From Haemonchus contortus (Eukaryota > Nematoda > Chromadorea > Rhabditida > Trichostrongylidae), in contig LS997566.1 in assembly GCA_000469685.2 (NCBI GenBank), positions 1,610,283 to 1,674,282 of the forward strand: a DNA stretch of 64,000 nucleotides, read 5' to 3'. The notes beneath the pieces are model-generated. The model saw nothing but the letters and a program-made list of their open reading frames with translations. It was not told where the DNA came from and made no database searches. Each line of letters begins with the position of its first letter. Position 1 is the stretch's first letter. The translations under genes were made by a program, and so were the position numbers. This document shows, piece after piece, positions 27,947 to 41,500 of the stretch.

Positions 27947-29421
27947 CTGGATCATTTCACTCTTTCTCCTCATTTTAACCAGTCCACTGATTATTAAGTA
28001 AAACAATAATTCTATTGTTTAACTCAAGTTTTGCAATGGTTCAAACTGTTAGAATTTCCATTAACAAAAACTTCTCCGCTCATATTCCATTCCCATCTTT
28101 TTTCCAAGTCTCCAATCGCCTTCCTCTTCCGCAACGGCCTCGGCAATCGATTGGGGTAGAAAAGTGCGCTGTTTGTTCGTGGGTGGGCAGATGTTGATGC
28201 AGAAAAAACGAAAATGAGCGATTTTTCCCAGTGACGATCCGTTAACTTTCGGCCTGACCGGTCTATCTGAATTCCAAGCCTTTTTTACTATAATTCCTTT
28301 CCTTTTATGAATTTTCGATGATTGGTAATACTGAGAAGGGAAATATCTGCTAGTATTCCCATGATTAATGGCAAGTCCACATTTCCACGTGTGTATGAAA
28401 GGGAGTTAACGTACATGCGCTCCTCATATGTGAGGTGTTCAGCTTAACCTATACATTTTGTTTGATATTCATAATTAGCTTGAAGTTCCTCTTAATGGTA
28501 ACAACGATATTTATCTATTTATTTATTCAATTATGGAATCTATTTTCACTTTTTTGCTTTTAACTACCTGACACTTTCGTGAACCTGAGGGATTTGAGAT
28601 TTAACCGTGAAGGTCACCTTGAATGCGTTCTTCGTTGACACTTATGAGCTTTTTCAATATTGAATGGTCAACACCTTTCTTTAAAAGTGTCTACTCAGAA
28701 GGATTGTTTAGGCTAAATGTTATTATTACGGTACTGTTAAGAAAGGCTAATCTAAATGTTCCGCAACTTCATGATCGGGACGGCTATCATTAACGGGGAT
28801 GAGTTCAACTTCAACACCAAAAAATTCAAGATAAAAGTAATTAACACAACTAAAGGATATTTCAAGAGCGAGTGCATGCATAAAATTTTCATCTATATCG
28901 GTTTGTTTAGTGGCTTTCAAATAGCAGACCTACATTGACGATATAGGAGTATGCGAATAAGCGCCACTATTTCGGAAATTTCACTTCTTTCATTTCAAGA
29001 ATACTTTTTTTACAGTACTCACTCCTGGCCGAATCAGTTTAGCCCAGGCAGGCCTGTCACGTATTGTGATCCGGCACAGTTTTTTCTTGAATGAAGGCCT
29101 CAAATAGGTTTACCGGCTCTCTACAGTTGAACAATAATCGCTGGTTCACTTTCCCTCCAAAATGCCTGACTGTGAGGCTTTCCAAACGAATGAATCAATC
29201 TATTCCTCAAAGGAGTTTCTGTGCTTTCTGTCGAAAAAAAAAAATATTTCATGGTCTTCAAATCTTCTTTGGGAGGAGGTAGAATTCAAATGAAATCACT
29301 TTCACTCATATTTACTTTTTGTAACCATTCTGATCCTTCTAATTTCCGTTCCTCATCAGAATTCGTTGCGTTCCTCAAAAACGGGTGGTAATTCAATGCA
29401 TGGCGAATGCATGTTCAGGTG

Positions 29422-32400
29422 ATGAGCGTCGACTCATTCTCTGACAACCAAATCGACCACGATGTCATTGTTGTCGGAGCCGGTTTGAGCGGTTTGAGCG
29501 CTGCCAGAGAATTGCTCAGATTGGAGCCAACACTTCGGGTAAAATCGGTTTTTTTGTTTTTCATTAGGTCACGTTCACTTGCATGCTGTTTTTCCAGTTC
29601 GAGACCAATGACTTACTTTTACGCTTCACCTTTTTGTTTTTTTTTTTTAAATAAAATAGTAAAATTCGAAAAAAAGAAAGAATCGCGTGTGAGAAAACCC
29701 TTATGGGTGAGCTTCTTCGAAGTATGCGAGCTTTAGAAAAAGATCTTGGGTCTATTTTTCGACTGAATGGGGTGTCTCCCACTTTTTGAGGGGGGGGGGT
29801 GGACCTATCTGATAGCAATCCTTACTTGTGAGGCTAAGAGTCCTGAACTCATGAAGCTGCAAACCCACTACGACTTCAAAGTGAAGTCGAAGCGTGGAAT
29901 GTCTTGGAAGAGGATCGAGTGGAGCCGAAAGATTGCTAGTACCCTTCAATTAGAGAGATACATAAGCGATCTGATGCCGATTCAGCCGTTATCAATGCAA
30001 GGGCAGATGTAATCAGGTACTGGTTCTTGAAGCTAAAGAGCGTGTTGGAGGGAAGACGTTGTCAGTTTCTATGAAAGCCGCCAGAGGTAACACTCTGAAT
30101 GCTGACCTTGGAGGTGATTAATCCATACGTTTGGATGAATGCTCTTCCCTGTCGAGATCATTTCTGTTAAGGTACATGGATAACTCATTCGCAACCTAAT
30201 ATTCTAAGGCTAATCGAAGAATTAGGCCTCAAAACACTACCACAATATTCGACTGGAACAAAATGGGTACAGATAGGTACACCCAAATGGAGATCGTGTA
30301 CCGGATCGGCGTTGAAAAATATACGGTATTTTTATTGTTCGCTTATCCAATTGTGTGCTTCAATGATATCTTTGTTTTAGAGACTTTTCACTTGGCGAAA
30401 CATTGAATTTGTGGTGGAGTGTGCGAAAGATGCGGAAGCTTGCCGAGAAGGTAAGTAAGCTGTTTGTGATGAAGTAGCATATCCGCATATATGAAGAATG
30501 TGACAATACTTCCCAGAGGCGTAGATCCCAGAAAACTCAAGTATGTACAAATGTGGGCAGACAACTTGTAAAGATGTACATAAGCTCAGGATAAATTCCG
30601 TGGTGGATTAGACGTTGTATATTGAATAAACCTAATCATGGCAATGACGATTCCAACCAAGGAGTATAGCTATCCCGTTAAATAGACGAAGGCGAGGGGC
30701 TTGAGTTCGTGTAACGGAGCTTTTAGCTCCAGAGCATGGCGAGAGCCATCGGCAGCTCTGCGATGGGGTCCGATAGTTCTCCCTTCCACAGATGCAGCAC
30801 ACCGTGAATTTGAGGGTCAAGGGCTCCGACGACACATTCAATTCGCCTCGGATCGTGTCAACGTCTCACTGTCCAGTAGCCATCGTTGCAAAAAAAGAGA
30901 GGGGATTTGATCACAATTCGAGAAATTCCGATTACTCAACCACACTGGGCTTGGACTTAAAGGCACCGTTCGCGATGATTCAGTGGGCGGGTGTGTCGAT
31001 GACGTGTCCGCCTCTCATTCGACGCCACGTCTGACTGTCTGACGTAACATCGAATGAGAGGCGGACACGTCATCGACACACCCGCCCATTGAATCATCGC
31101 GAACGGTGCCTTTAATTTGAAGCGAAGACTGCTCGTTCAACTGTATTCATCTTCAGGTAGATGTAACGAACCCGTTCAGTTGGAATCGTGCCGACGAGCT
31201 GAACGAGATGTCACTAGCACAATGGATTCGGCAGAACGTGAACGGTCGCAGCGCCAGAGATGCACTGGAAATTGCCGCTCGAGCCACGTACGGTGTAGAA
31301 CCGAGCAGGCAAGTTCGATGTCCATATTCCACAAAAAGGCAATACAGAGCTCACTACTCCAGATGAGGATGTTTAACGACGCGAATTCGTTAGTAATTGA
31401 TTCCAAGGTTGTCGGATCACTGAGAAATTTCGAATCTATCCTAGCAGTTTTCGTTGCACACGACATTTTCCTTTCCGCACGCGTGGATCAAAATGGTGAC
31501 TTCTAGTAATATTCCATCACCCTGTGAAGGCTTGGATCGAGTTGTTCGGTGATACGCGAGATTGGCTTAAGAAATCACGGAAATTCCAATCATTACCAGC
31601 CGTTCTGCATAATACAGAAGTACGCCAGTGATGGTCAATCCAATATCATGCTCTTGCTAGTGGAAGCCTGCTGAAAACTTGCTGTAGACCTATACCAAAC
31701 TCAAACTTTCATTGTTCATGAGAAGAACGGGAGTTCCTGCAAATTTGTCTGGCACAGATGCTTTGAAAATAGGGCCCTCGTTGACTGGAACTTCGGAAGT
31801 ACCCCCCATCCCGTTCGGTTCCCGCTTTAAAAATTAATGGGTCCCACCCAAAAAATTCAGGTTTTTTTGATGATTTTTTTCTCCAAAGACGATACGGTTT
31901 GCAGGGTGAACATGCTATATCATCTCACACTTTGTAAGTGCACAGGAACATTCGCTAATTTGTTCGACGTTAGTGGTGGTGGCGTTCAAGCCATGCGAGT
32001 GCAGGTGAGCAAAGAAACATCAAACTGATTCATCTCTATGTAAAATAACTTCAGGGTGGAACAGAGCAGATCTCTAAACGGCTTGCCGAGGAAATAGGCA
32101 AAGACAAAATCATTCTCCATCGAGTAGTGGAACGATTTGAAGTGGACGAATCTAACGGTATCACCAGGGTCCACACTCATTCAACAAATGCGCCATACGA
32201 CAAGGTGGGCATGTCTGTGTGGTGCATCATGGTAGCTGAACGATGTCCTCCTGTCTGCAAGAAAGGGTCATGCATTAAGCACGAATAAGCACTATCATTT
32301 GGTAAAAATCATTTTATCTTTTTTGGAATTTATCTATCATTAAAGCCATCGATGCAGAGATCACTAGGTAAAATCTAAACATAAGCAGTGATACCTGGTC

Positions 32401-34616
32401 CGAGTGGATGATATTACCATTGCCGAAAATCTCTTATTCAATGAATGAAAAGGTATCGATTAATCCTGCGGCAGAGTGCGCCAAGCGTTCGCCTCCTATT
32501 TATAATCGCCGCGACTTTTGGAGCTGTATTCAATCCACACATTAATGCTGACTGATAAACCTATCTACTTTTCAGCCCATAAGGGAATGGTACCAAGTAG
32601 GGTATCCTAGAAAGCTTCAAAGTGATTTTTTTCCATTGTGTGGGTAGATTCTTCCTTCCAAAAGGTTGTATACGAAGGTTCTTATGATTAAAAACTTCAG
32701 ATCATATACACTTGCTCACAAGTCATCTGTGCTGTTCCACTGAACCAGTGCGCTAAGATATCCTTCTTCCCTCCATTGCCCTACCTTAAGGTATTGGCTG
32801 CTCATAGGTGTATTGACTACGAACATCATTTCATTGCTATTTCTTAGCAACGTCTCTTCGACTCAGCCATGCCTGGAAACCTGATCAAATTCTTGGTCAC
32901 GTTTGAAACTGCTTTCTGGAGAGAGGAAGGTTGGTCCGGAGAAGTGATCAGTACTGGTCGTACAACGTCTCCAAGTGAGGTAAGGGGTCTCAGATTCCTG
33001 TGCTTCTCACCATTCTAATCCATATAGTTCTTTTCTGACTGAAATTCACAAAACGACGAGTCATTTAGGTGCTCCCAGTCATTTGCACCTACGACTACAC
33101 TTCGAGCTCTGGGATCCCGGCAATGATAGGTTTCATGAGCGAAGAATACTCAGGTAAAAGTTTGAAAGTTTCCAATACTGAATGCCGCTCATCATTTCTT
33201 GCCTGTTCCCTGTCACAGTGAATATGCTCTCAACCGTTCTCTCCTGAATAACCTCTATTCACATTCGTATGTATAGACTTTATCCTCTGTGATAGGCAAT
33301 AGACAACTACATATGAAGAACGACATCCGTCTTTGGAGGTTATTCCTCTCCCACCTGTACTTTGAAGATTTCTTATTAAGACATGACCAAAGAGGATCGC
33401 TGTAATGCAGTCGTTCGTGATTTGATGCGAGTCTTCGGTGAACGAGCCATGGTTCAATTTTTAGACTATGAGGAAAAGGTTAGAAAAATAACCCGCTTAA
33501 GGTGTTAATCCCAGAAGATCAGCTAAAACCCTTACTATTGTTCAACTCGTTTCTAGTTATGGAGTAAGGAACCGTATATTGCTGGAGCTCCAAGCGTTTT
33601 TATGCCCTGTGGAACGATGGACTCATGGCTGGTGAGACGTGAACCATTCATGACGTAAGATGGATATTCTGATATTTTGAAGGGTAAAAAAAACTGTTGA
33701 CTAAGGATTCTGTAAACTTTCCTTACCCTGCTGTGGTCAACACGGCTATAACATGTCGTAAGAAATCTCATGAATAAGAAGCGAAAAAGAGGGGATGAAA
33801 AGACTTTTGAGGAAATCAAAAGCTTTTCGTTTGATTCGTAGAACGTATCTATTAAACTCTCGTTTATCTCCTTACTTAAGCGTTCATTTCGCCGGAGCAG
33901 AAACTGCCTCAAAATGGATCGGTTACATGGAAGGAGCCGTCGAAAGCAGTCTTCGCACAGTGCATGAAGTTTTCCATCAACTCGGATATTACGACAAGAT
34001 CAGTTACACTCTTCTGGTCAGTACAACAGTAACGGCTTTTTCATTGGTTTACATCTATCATTACAGAACCAGTTTGAAAGAGTGCCAGCTACTTTGCAGT
34101 AGTATACTCTGAGTTACAGTGGGATAGGGAAATTTATAAGTTGGATAGAAACATCTTACAGCTAGACCGTCGAATCAACAGAATCAGAAGCATTTTTGTT
34201 TATTTGCACAAAATACCGTCATCAAAAAGAAAAGGGGCTCAGCCGGCAACTTGTTTGAATCCTAGCTTAACTCAGAAATACTAGCAGGATCCTGCTTTGA
34301 TCACGGTTTTTCAGAAGGGTTCAGTGTATGATAGCGATTACAAGCAGCCCCTTGTGACCTCGAAACACTACGTCGAGAGGATACCATTCTGGTGAGTCTA
34401 TACATGGAGGTATAGGAAATAACAGTTCGTAGAAGTAAGAGGAAGGCTTGACACAAAAACGGTTCTTTCAGGCGACGAGGAGTTTTCTTCTTCACGGTGC
34501 TGTGCCTGGGAATTCTTGTGTACAGCAAAAAGTACAAGTTGTCGTATACAGCAAGAGCCATGAAACCTTTGGAGAAAGCAGTTGTCAAGTTCTCCACCGG
34601 TATGGATTGGCCGTAG
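29422..34616 (+). CDS. monoamine oxidase-type flavin amine oxidase (AMX family)
   Basis: FAD-dependent oxidative deamination of amines to aldehyde, ammonia and hydrogen peroxide, probably on the mitochondrial outer membrane. Exons: 29422-29538, 30017-30113, 30172-30325, 30381-30450, 31157-31308, 31905-32004, 32055-32204, 32701-32790, 32848-32979, 33069-33153, 33381-33478, 33557-33654, 33881-34016, 34315-34391, 34472-34616; phases agree, 566 residues against about 520-530 in vertebrate MAO. Landmarks: dinucleotide-binding VIVVGAGLSGLSAARELLRL, VLVLEAKERVGGKT, DLGGTWITHSQPNILRL, WREEGWSGE, and the FAD-contacting FAGAETASKWIGYMEGAVES. The last exon encodes GVFFFTVLCLGILVY followed by basic residues, a tail anchor like that of MAO. 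The Cys that carries covalent FAD in MAO (GGCYT) is replaced in IAGAPSVFMPCG, so flavin binding may be non-covalent. Start chosen at 29422, three bases after a TTCAG acceptor-like site; an in-frame ATG at 29407 would add five residues. Closest expected relative is C. elegans AMX-2, but orthology is not proven here. Confidence 0.92.
30957..31115. mobile_element. TTAA-flanked hairpin MITE (piggyBac-like)
   Basis: A 151-bp element (30961-31111) made almost entirely of two inverted arms of about 65 bp, beginning AGGCACCGTTCGCGATGATT and ending with its complement. It is flanked on both sides by TTAA (30957-30960 and 31112-31115), the target duplicated by piggyBac-type transposases. It sits in intron 4 of the amine oxidase gene. 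A diverged copy of one end (TTAAAGGCAC) lies at 56.3 kb. Confidence 0.85.
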
Positions 34617-35550
34617 TAACCCCGACGTAGTAGATAGATGTGTAAATGTGTAGCATATTTTGGATTAAAGAACTTCTTCAAAGCTCCTTATAGCCTAGTA
34701 GAAAATCAAGAACAAAAGCGGCTGAAAAAGCTACTGATTAGTCTTTTAGCAATAGGAAGGTCAATATTTGCCAAAACGGTAGGTTGAGAAACTGCCAATT
34801 TTAATCCAGCTCTACCCCTCTTCGTTTCCTATCCCCTAGCCGTCAGAGTTGATCGTTGCTTCTCTGCTAGCCTCTACCCATTTTTTCAAGCTACGAGATG
34901 TTTTCGAATCGTGATACATATTCCCGTGTTCATGTAGCTTGACTCATTTTTACTCCTTTTTGTCTGTATGGGAGCGTATAACAAATTTTCTGACTGGAGA
35001 ACGCTCATTTCGAGTTTGTCCCGTCTAGTGTTACCCGCCCCGCTTATGGGAATTCGTTCTCTCTTCCTCAGCTCGACTCTCTTCGCAATTCTCCCATTTT
35101 CTGGAATATTTTATAGTCGATGTTAGACTTCCGATCCAAGGTCTGCCCATTGATGAACCCACCCCTCCGCTAACGAAGTCTCCAACACTGTGACTTTGTT
35201 AGCCTCTACTCAATTCTTTGCGGACCCTGGAACTGAACCCGTAACATGAACTGTCTTACAACGTGAACGACGTACTTTAACTCAAGCACCACAGAGTCCA
35301 CCAGTCCAGCTCAAGTCAGGATGCTTTGATACTTTGGCTCATTCCTGAGGTCGCATTTAACGGCAGCTTTTTTCGGCCCACTAGACTAACTGGGATTGAT
35401 CAAAAGATTTTGCACAGCTCTCCACTGTTACGCCCAATTACAGGTTGAGAAATGCAGCGTCGTGAAAAAACAAACCAGTTAAAGGCGAATATTTTATGAA
35501 ATGTTTTCAAGTGATTCATTTTATCTACACATACATGAATTGTTTCAAGC
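34617..35550. other. convergent 3' intergenic region
   Basis: Separates the amine oxidase stop (plus) from the ATG16 stop (minus), so it holds the 3' ends of both genes. A tRNA-derived repeat is listed within it. No open frame of note and no clear shared polyadenylation signal could be chosen by eye. Confidence 0.6.
35222..35304 (-). repeat. degenerate tRNA-derived repeat
   Basis: Read on the minus strand it begins CTGGTGGACTCTGTGGTGCT and contains a weakened B box, GGGTTCAGTTCC, about 70 bases on. The layout matches the tRNA-like repeats at 10.8 and 55.7 kb, but the similarity is low and it could be an independent tRNA relic. Confidence 0.35.
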
Positions 35551-38500
35551 TTATTTCCAGAAGCAGACAGTTTTTTGCTTGTCCGCACTAAGTAAACCGT
35601 GACCAGAAGGATTCCAATTTAACGAAAATACCGCATGCCTAGAAAAAGGTGAAGTAATATACTTTAACATTGGAAAGCTAAAAGTGAAAGCTCACTCATG
35701 CCCTCCCTTGTGAAGAACCTTTTCCAACTTTGTAGACTGCACATTCCAAATGAAAACATGTCCATCCGCTGACCTAAAGTTTTGTGTTTCTATCGAAAAT
35801 ATTTGCGTAAGCGGCGGCTTGTCTAGTTACAAATTTGTGCTGCACTGAATTAGAATGAGAAAATGAGGCGGGACGCACGATATGGACGTCAATACAGAAG
35901 AGAACACACATATAATGCCTTTTCCTTTTTATTATTAGAAGGTTTCCTTTTTATCGCAAATTTTCTACCAATTCTAAGATTTAAATGCTACAAAAAGGCC
36001 ATACTTCTCCTCCTTGTTTGCTGTGATATTTTGCACATTTTTTTATTATATTAATGGTACATTATTTAGCATGAACACCTTCGCTCCCAAACTGACCGAT
36101 TGAGGGATTTAAGTAATCCGCACTTACATCTATTAGGTGCATTAATTTCCGCCACCGAATTCCAAGGGCCGTTGCGCGAACCATATTAGAGGTTTACCGA
36201 TGAGACCTGTTATATTCTGTAAGGTAAGGTATTGGCTACTTATTTAAGGACAGACAGATCAGTTTGTCCCCAAAATCCCGTTGCTCTCAGACTGATTGGT
36301 CATCGAACGTGAGGAACCGTTTCCTCGGGGGCCCTTCCCCTGCTGTTTAATTTCAAGAAAACTGGCATTGAAGCCCATTGAAAGCTTCTATGGAGGACGA
36401 GCTTCATCTGAACGAACCTGCTGAGATGGTTTCTCTTCACTCGAGAGCTTGCAACGAAAGCGGAATGTTTTTTGCCAAAAAGTAATGCTGTACGTACATT
36501 TGGTGGTGGGATCAAAAGGGTGTTGTGTACTATGAGCTGCTGAGCCCGAACGAAACTGTTACTGCTGACCGCTACGAACACCAACTTGACAGTTTGTTAG
36601 ATGCTCTCACCTAAAAGCGTCCGCTAATTGCAAGAAAATATCCTGAGCGGCCGTTAATTGCAAGAAAATATCCTGAGCTGTGCTGGTCCACCACAAACAT
36701 GCCAAACCCCCTGTTGCGAAGAATGTCCTTCAAAAAAATGGCAGTTGTTGGATGGGATCAGCCTGTTCAGCCTGCATACGCTCCGAATCTAAGCGCGCTC
36801 TTTCTGATTACCACCTATTCCGGTCCATGCAAGTCAGTTTGGCAGATATACGCTTTCGGAATACCGAAGAAGTGCGAAAATGGGTGGATAACAAGATTGC
36901 CTCAAAGATGAAGACTTTTTTATACCCGGAGTCAACAAAATACCAGAAAGATGGCAAGAAGTTGTAGCTAACGATGGGCAATACATTGGTTAATGTACAT
37001 TTGGTTTTAATTTTGTAAGAAAAATGTTTTTGCACGCAAAAAACGGCGGAAATCAATGCACACACCTAATACTAAGCATTTACAAACATCCACCAGATTT
37101 TCTGCCCGCCAAACTATTCCAGAGAATGATATCGTTAACAGGCGTGAATCTACTCATAAACCCAATAGAACCCTCGGCGAGCTATCGCCGGCTTTCACGC
37201 TCTTTGGCTAGATGGTAGTTGCTAATGAGAATGGTAAACGAGAGAAAAAAAATTAAATAAAGTTACCCAGCAGCACAATAAGCCATCAATGGAGAAAGAA
37301 CGCAACGAGAGAGATCAGTCGAAGTTCGATAATGCTCAGCGCTGGAACATGAAGCATGCATGAAAACATTTTTCTCGGGTCTATCGATTATGGCGCACCT
37401 GTATATATGCACAGTTTGATACTTCCGAACATCCAATAAAGATAATGTATCGTCTCTGGTAGAGCACAAAAGATGAATGCCATCTGTACAAAAAAGATGA
37501 TAGATGATCAATTTCTCGACATAAAATGTTGAAAAACACCTGATGACATATCCAGTGAGGTTATTTTCCCTGCCATTTCTATAGTATGCACCGGTTCTTG
37601 ATTTCGCGAATCCCAAAATCGAAGTTTTCGATCGAAGTGCCCTGTAAAAAAATGATCCTACTTATATAATCGGCTAGCGTGTGTCTGTTGGTGTGTTTGT
37701 GTGTCAGTGTGTGTGTGTGTTAGTATGTGTGTGTGTGTTTGTCTGACCGGGAATTCATAACTCCTGTCCCACTGAACCTAGAACATTCAAATTTGGAAGA
37801 GAGATAGGCGACACGATGAGAACAGCGATGGTACGTGGTAGGAAGTGACAACTATCGATATAAACTGATAAGGAGCCTTAAAAGGCAAAAGCCTGAGTAT
37901 CCGTAACTCCCTTCGTATTAGCGATGAAGCCTTGGCACTTGGGCAGGTGGTTTAGGATGTGAAGGGACCGTTAAAGATTGGTGACAGAGAATGATATCAA
38001 GTGATAGGGACTGATAAGGAGCCTTAAAAGGCAAAAGCCTGAGTATCCGTAACTTCTTTCGCATTAGCGGTGAAGCCTTGGCACTTTGGCAGGTGGTGTA
38101 GCATATAAGGGGACCGTTAGTGATTGGTGACAGAGAATGATATCAAGTGATAGGGACTGATAAGGAGGCTTAAAAGGCAAAAGCCTGAGTATCCGTAACT
38201 TCTTTCGCATTAGCGGTGAAGCCTTGGCACTTTGGCAGGTGGTGTAGCATATAAGGGGACCGTTAGTGATTGGTGACAGAGAATGATATCAAGTGATAGG
38301 GACTGATAAGAAGTCATAAAAGGCAAGGGCCTGTAGGTCTGCGACGCGCTTCCAGTTAATAGTGGAGTCTTGGTATTTCAATAGGTGACGTAAGATGTGA
38401 CAGGATCGTAGATACTCGGTGACGGGATCGAGAACGGTTGGTGCCAGGCCAGGAGCTGATAAAACTGATAAGAGCTAATGAAAATCCTCGAAAGCGTAGT

Positions 38501-41500
38501 GCCACTATAATAATGGCATTTATAGTGGAGATTTGACAGTTTGGCATGTTGTGGAGTATGGCGGGGTCGTAGACGATCGATGATAGGAACTGATAACAGC
38601 TGATAACGACTGATAAGAGCCCTTACCAACTGAATTCAACTCCTGTGGTATCTATGATGTATTTATGATTACGACTATTATATAGATTACGACCGCTATC
38701 CAGGTTCGTAACTGGGTGGAAGATCAAGGTCACTTTATGTTTTGATATCATTTACGACAAAGCTCATCCGACCGCCAATAATTTGGGATTCCCAACTAAT
38801 GATGTACCCGTGGAGGAAAGAAGGTCCAGTGATAACGAAATCTTATAATGGTGTTATTATCAATTGAGAACATTTGTGAGTACTACGCAATTCTTTGGTT
38901 GCCTATCAGTCAAACCTTAATGGTTGATTATTTTCAAGATGAAGAGCAACCGACTGATACCTTTAATCGTAGGCGTATGCGCGGGCATGTGGTGCACGCA
39001 TTGTGGCGTGCGTAGCCCAACTGGTTTCAACATAAATGGGATAAAATGTCTAAGAAGCATCGCAAGCACTATGCTCTGCTGTTAACTTTCTGAAAGGAAT
39101 ATGTACATGATCCCATAGAGTTCTACATTGCTCTCTGCAGCTAAGACAAAATCAGATTCTGTTTAGAATAGCCGGACCAACGGATGTTTAGCTAAAGGGA
39201 ATGAAGGGGACAAGAACAGTAAGCTAATGACAGCGACTAAGCTCACCGTAAATAGATTTGCCTAAGTATGGCAGCTATTGGACCAAGATTTTCGTTTGAA
39301 AAACTAACCTGAAGTGAACGTTGCTACCCCTTTCTTGATTCCCGTTATATCAAGGATAGTTGATCCTGGGAATACGGACCGAATACCTAAAGTCTTGTCA
39401 GATTCAGGACGGAAATAAATGAAAAACCTGATTTCACGCATGAAATCCTGCTTACATCGCTGGCTTCTCACATCCCACAGCTTTATCAAACGATCGTTCG
39501 AGCCCGAAACCACTTGTGTAGACGAAAGAAATCGAGCTGACGACACTTTATCCGTATGTCCCATGAAGGAGGTCTGCAAGGCACAAAGTTCTAAAAATTT
39601 GTTAACAGAATAGGATAAAACTATGAGATTCGTAGTTAAAATACGTAAGAATTTAGAGAATGGATGAGATCAAACCGACTAATTTTTGGCTATGACACGA
39701 CACGTTGTTAGTGGCTGTGCTTTCGTGAACCCGCCAAACAAAGAAAAACACCATGAGTCCCTTCACAAACTCACCATAAGGCGCTGATTGTCCACGTTCC
39801 ATAGCCGGACACCATTGTCGTTACTAGCGCCGAGCAAGAGTCGGGACTCGGAATCGAAGTCAAGACGTGTCACTGAATGGTTGCATCCAACCAATGTGCT
39901 CCTGTATTCCACAGATGAGGAAGGCTGACAGCCAAGAGTAAAAACAGCTTACATTTTCGAAGGTCTCCCGCGATGGTCGACTCTCCATAAGCGCACTCGT
40001 TTATCGCTACCTCCGCTAGCAAACATTTCCGTTGACAACCATAAGACATCGTAAACTTCGCCATCGTTTGCCTCCTAATATTGCCAACATGATTGCATCA
40101 AAAACACATTTGCTGTATTGTGACAGACGTACCACTTTGAACACGGCCTCATGTGGTACCGCATCACCCAAAACGACGTCACCACCAGGTAGACTTGATT
40201 GTTGCAAGTTTTGTAAACTGAAAAAGTTTAACATTGGGGAAGCGGTTATACGAAGAGATTGGTATCCTTTACATCTAGAGTTATTCGCCGCAACAGAATC
40301 GATCAGAAGAAAATTTCTTTATTGAATAACTTGCGCATAATTCTGCACGGTTGGTGCGTCTTGGTCAAGTATTAGAAGGCCTGCTGAGATCCGTAAACCT
40401 ATTTCTAATTCTCAATCTAGAAAAAGATAGAGGAATGAAAACAACTAACACTTTATCGTCTTTAGACATGTCCTCGCAAGCTCGCGCAATTTCTTCACGT
40501 ATTCTTCGCTGTTGGCGTCTATAACACCAATAATACAAAGGTTACAAAAATAAAGCATACTATTTATCGTTGAGAAAGTAAATAACGAAAATTTCATAGT
40601 CACAGTTTTTTCTAAGGTGTACTGGAAGTTCCAAGGAACTACGATATTATGACACAACCCAGTTCAGTACGCATATCATAAGCCCGCATACTATTCTAGG
40701 CTTTACAACTTTACTATGGCCTAACAATAAGGGTTTCCACAAAATCGACAAGTACATTTTAAAAATCAAAACCCAGTCATTCTGCTGGTGAAACCCGTCG
40801 AAATTCAAGTTTAGAATTTGGCTTGAAGCCTCTTTTCAACAGCTCCGCCTGCGCCATATCTCAATATGTTTCAATATCGTAAAGAAATTTTCGGTAAATA
40901 CTTTCAGTACACCGTACTTCCTGCTATTAGACTTAGAAAACAGAAGCAGCTAAACTTACTCTTGCTGAAGGTCTACCTCCGTGTTGAATAGATTTGCATG
41001 TTGTTCGTTCAAATCACGTATTTTGTTGATTAATACCAACCTCTCCTGTTGCAACTGCATCATTTCGTTCGTTTTTGTTTCAAGCAGTGCCTATGAACAT
41101 GACTGTGAAATTTGAAAGGTTTGTTGTGTGTCGTTAAAAGATACTGTTGTGTAAAGTTCTTACCGAAAGAGCAATCCATTCATCGTATAATGACTGTTTA
41201 TCATCGGTTGTCTTCTTGAGTAGACATTCCAATTCACTGATACGAGCATAAAGCTTCTTGTTTTCGAGAACCAGCTTGTCTCGCCTTGAAAATAGTTATT
41301 GCACATTAAGGTTTCCTACAGAGAAGTAGCTCTACACACTCCGGAATCTAAGACTCTTTGAAACTTGAGGTTTGGTCACCCGAAAAGTCAATTGATTAAC
41401 ACGATAAGGTTTGAATTCCCGTGCAGACTCACTCCTTCGTGACAGCATTGAGGACAGCGTCGTGTTGGTCCAACCTTCTATTAGCGTCGATGAGCAACTG

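Larger units (their letters stand above)
21339..29421. other. intergenic region, no named gene
   Basis: Eight kilobases between the channel gene and the amine oxidase gene. The missing first exon of the channel should lie in its left part, but no start codon followed by a hydrophobic leader and a donor of the right phase was convincing. Two minus-strand frames near 27-28 kb look like exons and are listed apart. A G-rich run is present near 27.55 kb. Otherwise only A/T-rich unique sequence was seen. Confidence 0.5.

Noticed and set aside
33557..33631. Donor CTG|GTGAGA inside amine oxidase exon 12
   Set aside because: It leaves phase 0, which does not fit exon 13; extending to GAC|GTAAGA restores REPFM and the frame into HFAGAET.
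39428..39437. Donor AG|GTTTTT at the end of ATG16 exon 10
   Set aside because: It gives phase 2, and the next exon is then closed by a stop; the C|GTGAAA donor ten bases earlier keeps the frame.
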